42,474 nt of DNA from NCBI RefSeq assembly GCF_002777825.1, contig NZ_MEIR01000088.1:1-42474 (forward strand), given 5' to 3'. The translations under genes and the position numbers were made by a program. Positions 37,606 to 42,474 of the stretch are shown piece by piece. The stretch is from Snodgrassella alvi (GTDB taxonomy: Bacteria > Pseudomonadota > Gammaproteobacteria > Burkholderiales > Neisseriaceae). Below the pieces are notes generated by a model. It was not told the DNA's origin, ran no database searches, and saw only the letters and a list, made by a program, of their open reading frames with translations. Each line of letters opens with the position of its first letter. Position 1 is the stretch's first letter.

Positions 37606-38230
37606 GCCAGCCTAAATAATCCAACATAATATCCATAGGTGGTTTTTTAGCATTTACCTGATGCAAAGCCTTATATACCACTTTCCCTTGCTCAATTTCT
37701 GCTTTAGTCATTCTGGTTTCTACAACTGCCAGATTGTGCGGAGCTTCCCTGTCATGCCGGTTTACAGCACTGGCAAACAATGCCCATGCCACCGATATAT
37801 TCTGAGGCAAAATCTCACCATTAAGTGCCATCACACCCAAATTATTCATAGATTTGCCATCCCCGTTGTTCAGGCCGGTAAAATAATAGCCCAGAGCCTT
37901 GCCCCAATCCTGCTTTACACCTAAACCGCGCTCATACAGAACAGCCAGATTGCCATTTGCCTTTACATTACCCTTTTGAGCTGCCAGCGTATAATATTTA
38001 ACCGCAGTGGCATAATTCTGCTTAACGCCCAAACCCATTTCATACAACGTGCCCAAACTGTTATAAGCACGCGCATCATCATTTTCATCAATGGCTTTCT
38101 GAAACAAAACCATGGCCTTATCATACTGTTTATTCTGGGCGGCTGCCGCAGCATCATCATATGTACCAGACCATGCCAGCTGTACCAAACCCAAACACAA
38201 ACAGAACGTTACCAATATACGTCGTAACAT
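37592..38230 (-). CDS. Exported Sel1-like repeat protein in the T6SS operon
   Basis: A 212-residue protein from the ATG at 38230, which has GGAAGGG about 8 nt upstream. The open frame to 38272 would hide the signal peptide MLRRILVTFCLCLGLVQLAWS, bases 38168-38230 (cleavage near residue 21). The mature part has TPR/Sel1-like repeats, including AYNSLGTLYEMGLGVKQNYA, then a second copy ending YERGLGVKQDWGKALGYY and a third with MNNLGVMALNGEILPQN. Such solenoids bind proteins. A periplasmic location next to a VgrG-DUF4123 module suggests immunity or scaffolding, by inference only. It overlaps the two-TM gene by 14 bp. Confidence 0.85.
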   Translation of the reverse strand: MLRRILVTFCLCLGLVQLAWSGTYDDAAAAAQNKQYDKAMVLFQKAIDENDDARAYNSLGTLYEMGLGVKQNYATAVKYYTLAAQKGNVKANGNLAVLYERGLGVKQDWGKALGYYFTGLNNGDGKSMNNLGVMALNGEILPQNISVAWALFASAVNRHDREAPHNLAVVETRMTKAEIEQGKVVYKALHQVNAKKPPMDIMLDYLGWHDNE

Positions 38231-38243
38231 CTTACAGCCCTTC

Positions 38244-39020
38244 CTATCTAATTTTCTGCAAATTATTGCCAAAAAACTGCACGCGTTGCTCCTGATTTAA
38301 AATCAGCTTAGCGTCAGCTTCAACGGCAAGAACATATAGCTGATTGATCAGCATCCGTTCACCGCCATATTCATTTGCATCCAGAGCGATACCATAATTA
38401 CGCCGATAGTTATAGGCATCGGCCCATAACAATAAAGTATCATATTGTTTTTCAGTAAAAACAAAACCATTTACATCAAATTCATTTTGCTCACATTGCG
38501 GGTAGTCAGCCTGAAAAAGCACCCATTCACCCGTATCATCCACATAAAACCAACGCTGCATATACTGATGCAGCCAGTTTTTCTGCGCATCGCTCAACAC
38601 CATATTCACCGGGTCAAACATATCAGGAGCATAAAAGCGCAGTAATCCCTCCTTTTTATCCCATTTAACCTGCATGGCACGGCGTAAATGCACCTCCAGC
38701 GTTCCAAACGGATATTTACTGTTAAAAGCCAGCAAGCGGTTATCCATATGCGTGATTTCACATATTTTTTCTAAAATTTCTAGATGATTTTCATTCCTAA
38801 TATCAAGCGCCAGCAACAGAGGCCCTTCCTCCTTAATGTGCTCCTCTGGAGTTTGCTTAAATAGCAGACAATACTGCAATTCGGGCTGCCAGTTTTCAAT
38901 AGCCGCAAGCAGCGGATAATCACAGCTACATAAATCGATAATCAGATAAAGTATTTTCTCATCTGTTTCATGGGCAAAGCTGATAAGTTGCGCGTACACA
39001 TCACGAAAAGTAATCATCAT
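38244..39020 (-). CDS. DUF4123-type T6SS effector adaptor
   Basis: A 258-residue protein with the DUF4123 pattern: KILYLIIDLCSCDYPLLAAIE at its start (bases 38895-38957), GPLLLALD, FGTLEVHLRRAMQV and LLRFYAPDMFDPV. Proteins of this family (Tap/TEC) load a cargo effector onto the C-terminus of the adjacent VgrG. GAGAGATAA precedes two ATG codons (39020, 39017). It begins directly after the vgrG stop. The gene expected next is an effector; instead the Sel1 and two-TM genes follow. Confidence 0.85.
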   Translation of the reverse strand: MMITFRDVYAQLISFAHETDEKILYLIIDLCSCDYPLLAAIENWQPELQYCLLFKQTPEEHIKEEGPLLLALDIRNENHLEILEKICEITHMDNRLLAFNSKYPFGTLEVHLRRAMQVKWDKKEGLLRFYAPDMFDPVNMVLSDAQKNWLHQYMQRWFYVDDTGEWVLFQADYPQCEQNEFDVNGFVFTEKQYDTLLLWADAYNYRRNYGIALDANEYGGERMLINQLYVLAVEADAKLILNQEQRVQFFGNNLQKIR

Positions 39021-41450
39021 TTATCTCTCTACAATGCCAACACCCTGCGCGCGTGCCTTACGCATGCATTCCAGACAAACAGAAGCAGGCAATTCCGGTA
39101 AAGGGAAATTACCGCCCTGCGGCGCCTGAAACTGGTGATTACCTTTATATTCAATCGGCCCGGGGCTATACAGGCTGATTTTTCCACCCTTGATTTCAAT
39201 ATAAGCGCCCCCGCTGGCCAGCTTGATTCCGCTTTTCGCATTAATCAGAATCTCATCCCCCACCGACTGCACAGATATTTTTTTCGCAGCGGTAATTTCA
39301 ACAGCATCCCCATGCGAAGCCAAACGTGCCGTTTTTTTACCGGCGATCAGATTCAAATCCTCAGTTTGCGCCAATACCTGTATCGACTTAACAGCAGTCT
39401 GAGTGATACTTTCCCCAGCACCGGTAAATATATCCTTACCAGCCTGCTGATGAATATCCTGACCAACACTATTAAGAAGCGATTTAGGTGATACCTGAGC
39501 CAAGCCAGCCACAGCACTGGTTAAAATAACCGGTCTTTGCAAATCAGAACAATGCTCTCCCAGCTCAGACAACGTATCCAGATTCGGCTTGAGATTAGTG
39601 TGTTTAGCCGTCACATCAGCCAGATGATTAGCCTGATTTAATGCACCTTTAATTTCATCAACTGCTACCTTACGATCCAGCTGCATGCCATTGGCAGCCG
39701 TCTGGTCTTCAGTTGTCAGATAAAGCGCCCGGGCAGAACGTAGTGCCCCCCAGCCATCAGTACGCAGCTCAAATCCCTCACCGCGTTTATCACGGCCACT
39801 GTCTACCAGATGTCCCAGATTAAGCTGAGTTTTATGGTATTCAGTAGCCATCTTGATGTGTTCATGACCACTCAGGTCTTCCATGCGGATTTTATTGTTT
39901 GCCCAAGTACGGATAACATTACGCGTACGCCATGTATTCGGAATATGGTCTGGCGCAGTACTGCTATGCAAAACACCAACAATATACGGCCGATCCGGAT
40001 CACCATTCTGAAAAGCCAGTTGTACTTCAGTACCAACATGAAGCGGGAAATGCTGCCCATATTGCCCACCGGCATAAGGTTTAGCCAGACGGATCGGCCG
40101 GCTTTCACCACCGGGCTGCCAGCTATCCATATCCAGATTAAACTTAACAATATAGCGCCCCATCTCATCTACCCAAGCATAAGGCCCTTGCCCAGCATCA
40201 CAGATGGTTCCCGGTATCGTACCGTCTATAATCGGATGCTTAATCGGTTCCGGGCGCCACTGGCTGTCTGCGGGTATAGCAGTAAACGTATTGAAATAAT
40301 CCCCGTCACGTGCGCCAGCATGACACACACTCACCAGCAACCATTGACGAACAGCACCAACCCTAGCATCAGTAGCAAAGCCCATGGTAAAGCCCGGCGC
40401 AAAACCATGAACATTGCTTTTGCCAGTGGCAAGAATATGGCGTGATATTGAATGCTCATGCAGAATCCGTGCATATTGCTGCGCCTGTTCTGCATCTTTA
40501 TGATGAAAAAAGCCATAAATATAAGGCTGGCCGAATGCTGCCGGCTGCTGCTCGCTAAAGCCCGCCTTACCTACCAAGCTATTATTGGCATCCCGGTAGT
40601 TGTAATCCTTAACTTGCACGCTTTCATACTGAGCCTTATAGCGTACATGAAACTCGGATACAGAGTATTTAGCCGTTAGCCCCTGCATTAACTGCTGCTT
40701 CAGACTGTCTTTAATACCCTGAGCAGTGGCAGCAATATCGAAAGCAAGCTGAGCCTCCAGCTTGCTTTCCAGCCCTTCCTGCCCACTTTCCATCCCTGCA
40801 TCAGGCTTGAAAGGTAAAGCCTGCTGCCTGAGCTGCATATACTGGCTAACATCATCAGCCACCATAAACACCTCATTAGCCGCCGTCTGAGTGAAAGTAA
40901 ACCACAATCCCTCACGTGCCAATACCCGTTTGATAAATGCATAATCAGTTTCACGATATTGCATACGGTGTTCATACCGGGGCAGACTGCGGGTAGATTT
41001 CAACCGAAAATCTTCACTGGCAAAACCATGATGACGCAGAATCTTCTCAACTATACTTAGCGCCGTTTCATTCTGAAATAACCGTGTTGTCGTAATGCGG
41101 TTAAGCAGAGCCAGCCGTGGCACTATAGTGAAACGGTAACAGGTTTCGTCTGCACTGGAAGCCACCTGCTCCACACTTTGAATCACACCATGCCAGCACC
41201 GGTTTTCAGACTCATCCAGCTCATGCCGTGATACCGGTATCGACTCAGTCCAGTCAATATCCGGCGCCATTTCAAAGGTAACACGCTGATGAATAAAATC
41301 TCCCAAGGGTAAATCGGGAGCAATATGCGTTGCCTCAAGCTGCAATACATAATAGTCATCCAGCTTTTCTTCTAGATTGAACCTGCGTACTGAAAACTGG
41401 TCAAAAACAGCCAGATTTGCATTCAGTTTCAGATAATAGCGCTGCTGCAT
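39021..41450 (-). CDS. vgrG: T6SS spike protein VgrG
   Basis: An 809-residue TssI/VgrG. The gp27-like part covers about 1-380 (ALSIVEKILRHHGF, YRETDYAFIKRVLAREGLW). The gp5-like OB domain lies at about 430-530 (RYIVKFNLDMDSWQ, HVGTEVQLAFQNGDPDRPYIVG). The beta-helix and DUF2345 domain follow (AYIEIKGGKISLYSPGPIEYKG), and the chain ends in a short tail SVCLECMRKARAQG. No large fused effector domain is present, so cargo is expected to be non-covalent via the DUF4123 adaptor. AAGGTG lies 6 nt before the ATG. It is the first visible gene of the operon. Confidence 0.97.
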   Translation of the reverse strand: MQQRYYLKLNANLAVFDQFSVRRFNLEEKLDDYYVLQLEATHIAPDLPLGDFIHQRVTFEMAPDIDWTESIPVSRHELDESENRCWHGVIQSVEQVASSADETCYRFTIVPRLALLNRITTTRLFQNETALSIVEKILRHHGFASEDFRLKSTRSLPRYEHRMQYRETDYAFIKRVLAREGLWFTFTQTAANEVFMVADDVSQYMQLRQQALPFKPDAGMESGQEGLESKLEAQLAFDIAATAQGIKDSLKQQLMQGLTAKYSVSEFHVRYKAQYESVQVKDYNYRDANNSLVGKAGFSEQQPAAFGQPYIYGFFHHKDAEQAQQYARILHEHSISRHILATGKSNVHGFAPGFTMGFATDARVGAVRQWLLVSVCHAGARDGDYFNTFTAIPADSQWRPEPIKHPIIDGTIPGTICDAGQGPYAWVDEMGRYIVKFNLDMDSWQPGGESRPIRLAKPYAGGQYGQHFPLHVGTEVQLAFQNGDPDRPYIVGVLHSSTAPDHIPNTWRTRNVIRTWANNKIRMEDLSGHEHIKMATEYHKTQLNLGHLVDSGRDKRGEGFELRTDGWGALRSARALYLTTEDQTAANGMQLDRKVAVDEIKGALNQANHLADVTAKHTNLKPNLDTLSELGEHCSDLQRPVILTSAVAGLAQVSPKSLLNSVGQDIHQQAGKDIFTGAGESITQTAVKSIQVLAQTEDLNLIAGKKTARLASHGDAVEITAAKKISVQSVGDEILINAKSGIKLASGGAYIEIKGGKISLYSPGPIEYKGNHQFQAPQGGNFPLPELPASVCLECMRKARAQGVGIVER

Positions 41451-42019
41451 GTAATCACCTTTTTACCAAACCATTTTCCTACTCGGTACTGTTACACATA
41501 CACAGTAAGCAGAAATATTCCCTAGCAATATAAGAAAAATATTTCAGCACAGAGGATACTGAAAGCATATCCTCAACATATCACAACAATTCTATTCACA
41601 TGCTTACACTGCGCACAGGCCAATTTTTCGTATCACAACCAGCCTTTTTACATCAAACCAATTGTATTTTGGTGAAATCTGCTATTTGGCCACACAACAA
41701 TTCCAATAGCATTAGCATACCAGTGTACAGCATAATAGTTCCAAATCGCTGTTAAATTCTGAAATAAGTTTCCAAATATTTCACCATGTAAACAATATCA
41801 AAATCCAATACACAGTTGATTAATTAATTTAATTAAATCCTAAATAATTTTAACATATAACCATTTATTGTGTGTTTGAATAAATTTATCAAGCCAAATT
41901 TACAACACACGTTAACGCCTCTTATTTTACGCTTTCAGGACTGAAATCAGCATACAGCGTAGTTATAGCTGAATTACTTCATCCGGCCGGCAAAAGCATC
42001 CCCCTGCCAGCCTCAGAAC
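41451..42019. other. AT-rich region upstream of vgrG
   Basis: A 569-bp gap with no credible gene. The part around 41810-41880 is very AT-rich, with a near-palindromic TTAATTAATTTAATTAA. It should contain the vgrG/T6SS operon promoter on the minus strand, but I cannot single one out. A GCCGGC palindrome lies at about 41985-41990 just after the neighbouring gene's stop. Confidence 0.5.
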
Positions 42020-42474
42020 TTAAACCAGCCAGCTTTCCAGCACACGAACCATCAATTGCAGGCGGTGTTGCGGTAAAGACTGGAATTCAGCCGGAACCTG
42101 CCCACTGCGTAGCTGCTGTAGCAACTGCGCAATCTCAGGCTGGCTGCGGTTGGCAATATTTTCCGGCAAGAATTCATTCAGCTCCAGCTCCTGCATACCC
42201 AGCCTATCAAGCGTAGTTCTGCTGATGTTACTTACCGCCTGATCCGCAATATCACCCTGCGCATTGCGATAAAATACCTGCGCCAGCGTCTGCGGATCAT
42301 CAACACCTTCTTGCAGCATAGACATCGCAGATGCCGTTTGCTGTTGCAGATTCTGCTGATAATCACTGATTTGCGCACGCAAATAATCAGCCATTGACTG
42401 AGGATTAATATCCGCCAGCTGCTGCCGAACAGGCAGTATATGCGCCTGAATGCCCGATATCTCCGCCACAGCCC
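42020..42474 (-). CDS. Uncharacterised protein, C-terminal part (5' end outside window)
   Basis: The frame stays open to the window edge. A GTG at 42469 is possible as a start but lacks support, so I treat it as the C-terminal part of a longer protein. About 151 residues are visible, Gln/Leu-rich and helical (SMADYLRAQISDYQQNLQQQ; MQELELNEFLPENI; QHRLQLMVRVLESWLV). There is no signal, membrane segment or known motif. The base composition is clearly GC-richer than the adjacent intergenic region and the T6SS genes, so the gene may have a different history. Function unknown; I would not assume it belongs to the T6SS. Confidence 0.65.
   Translation of the reverse strand, partial: AVAEISGIQAHILPVRQQLADINPQSMADYLRAQISDYQQNLQQQTASAMSMLQEGVDDPQTLAQVFYRNAQGDIADQAVSNISRTTLDRLGMQELELNEFLPENIANRSQPEIAQLLQQLRSGQVPAEFQSLPQHRLQLMVRVLESWLV

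Noticed and set aside
40880-40895. Near match to the neisserial DNA uptake sequence (GCCGTCTGA)
   Set aside because: Only isolated partial matches were seen (also near 18851 and 39700), inside coding sequence; true uptake sequences would recur many times in 42 kb, often as terminator hairpins.

Overview
The window is a chromosomal segment, moderately AT-rich overall, from a Gram-negative betaproteobacterium. Protein sequences, the dapC type, the thrS-infC-rpmI-rplT-pheS-pheT-ihfA order and the separation of pheS from pheT all point to the family Neisseriaceae. A type VI secretion (T6SS) cluster beside RTX genes fits a host-associated member such as Snodgrassella of the bee gut. The genus is an inference; the canonical neisserial DNA uptake sequence is not evident.

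Layout. 1-1602 is the 3' end of a large RTX gene built from near-identical 600-bp tandem units, followed by back-to-back terminators. 1976-14531 is housekeeping: ackA and an NlpC/P60 lipoprotein (minus); a nitronate-monooxygenase-like flavoenzyme and dapC (plus); yicC (minus); rph, lysC, ttcA, an MFS symporter, a cupin, and the overlapping set bcp-like peroxiredoxin/ogt/xerD (plus). 14940-19296 (minus) holds an unrecognised lipoprotein, argH and tgt, with a structure-rich non-coding stretch between the lipoprotein gene and argH. 19542-27492 (plus) is the translation cluster thrS, infC (AUC start), rpmI, rplT, pheS, pheT, ihfA and a MerR-like gene. A 316-bp gap separates pheS from pheT, a known site of cassette exchange in Neisseria. 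tRNA-Pro(GGG) follows at 27528-27604.

27678-41450 (minus) is a compact T6SS operon, read right to left: vgrG, DUF4123 adaptor, Sel1-repeat periplasmic protein, an unrecognised two-TM membrane protein, tssM, tssA, tssF, tssG, tssJ, tssE. It supplies the membrane-complex parts TssM and TssJ, the baseplate parts TssE/F/G, the TssA cap/assembly protein and the VgrG spike. TssL, TssK, sheath (TssB/C), Hcp, ClpV and PAAR are not in the window. The least explained parts are the Sel1/two-TM pair between the spike-adaptor module and tssM, a TssM with a decayed P-loop, and a TssJ with a long Lys/Gln-rich tail. A partial unrecognised gene with GC-richer codons runs off the right edge.
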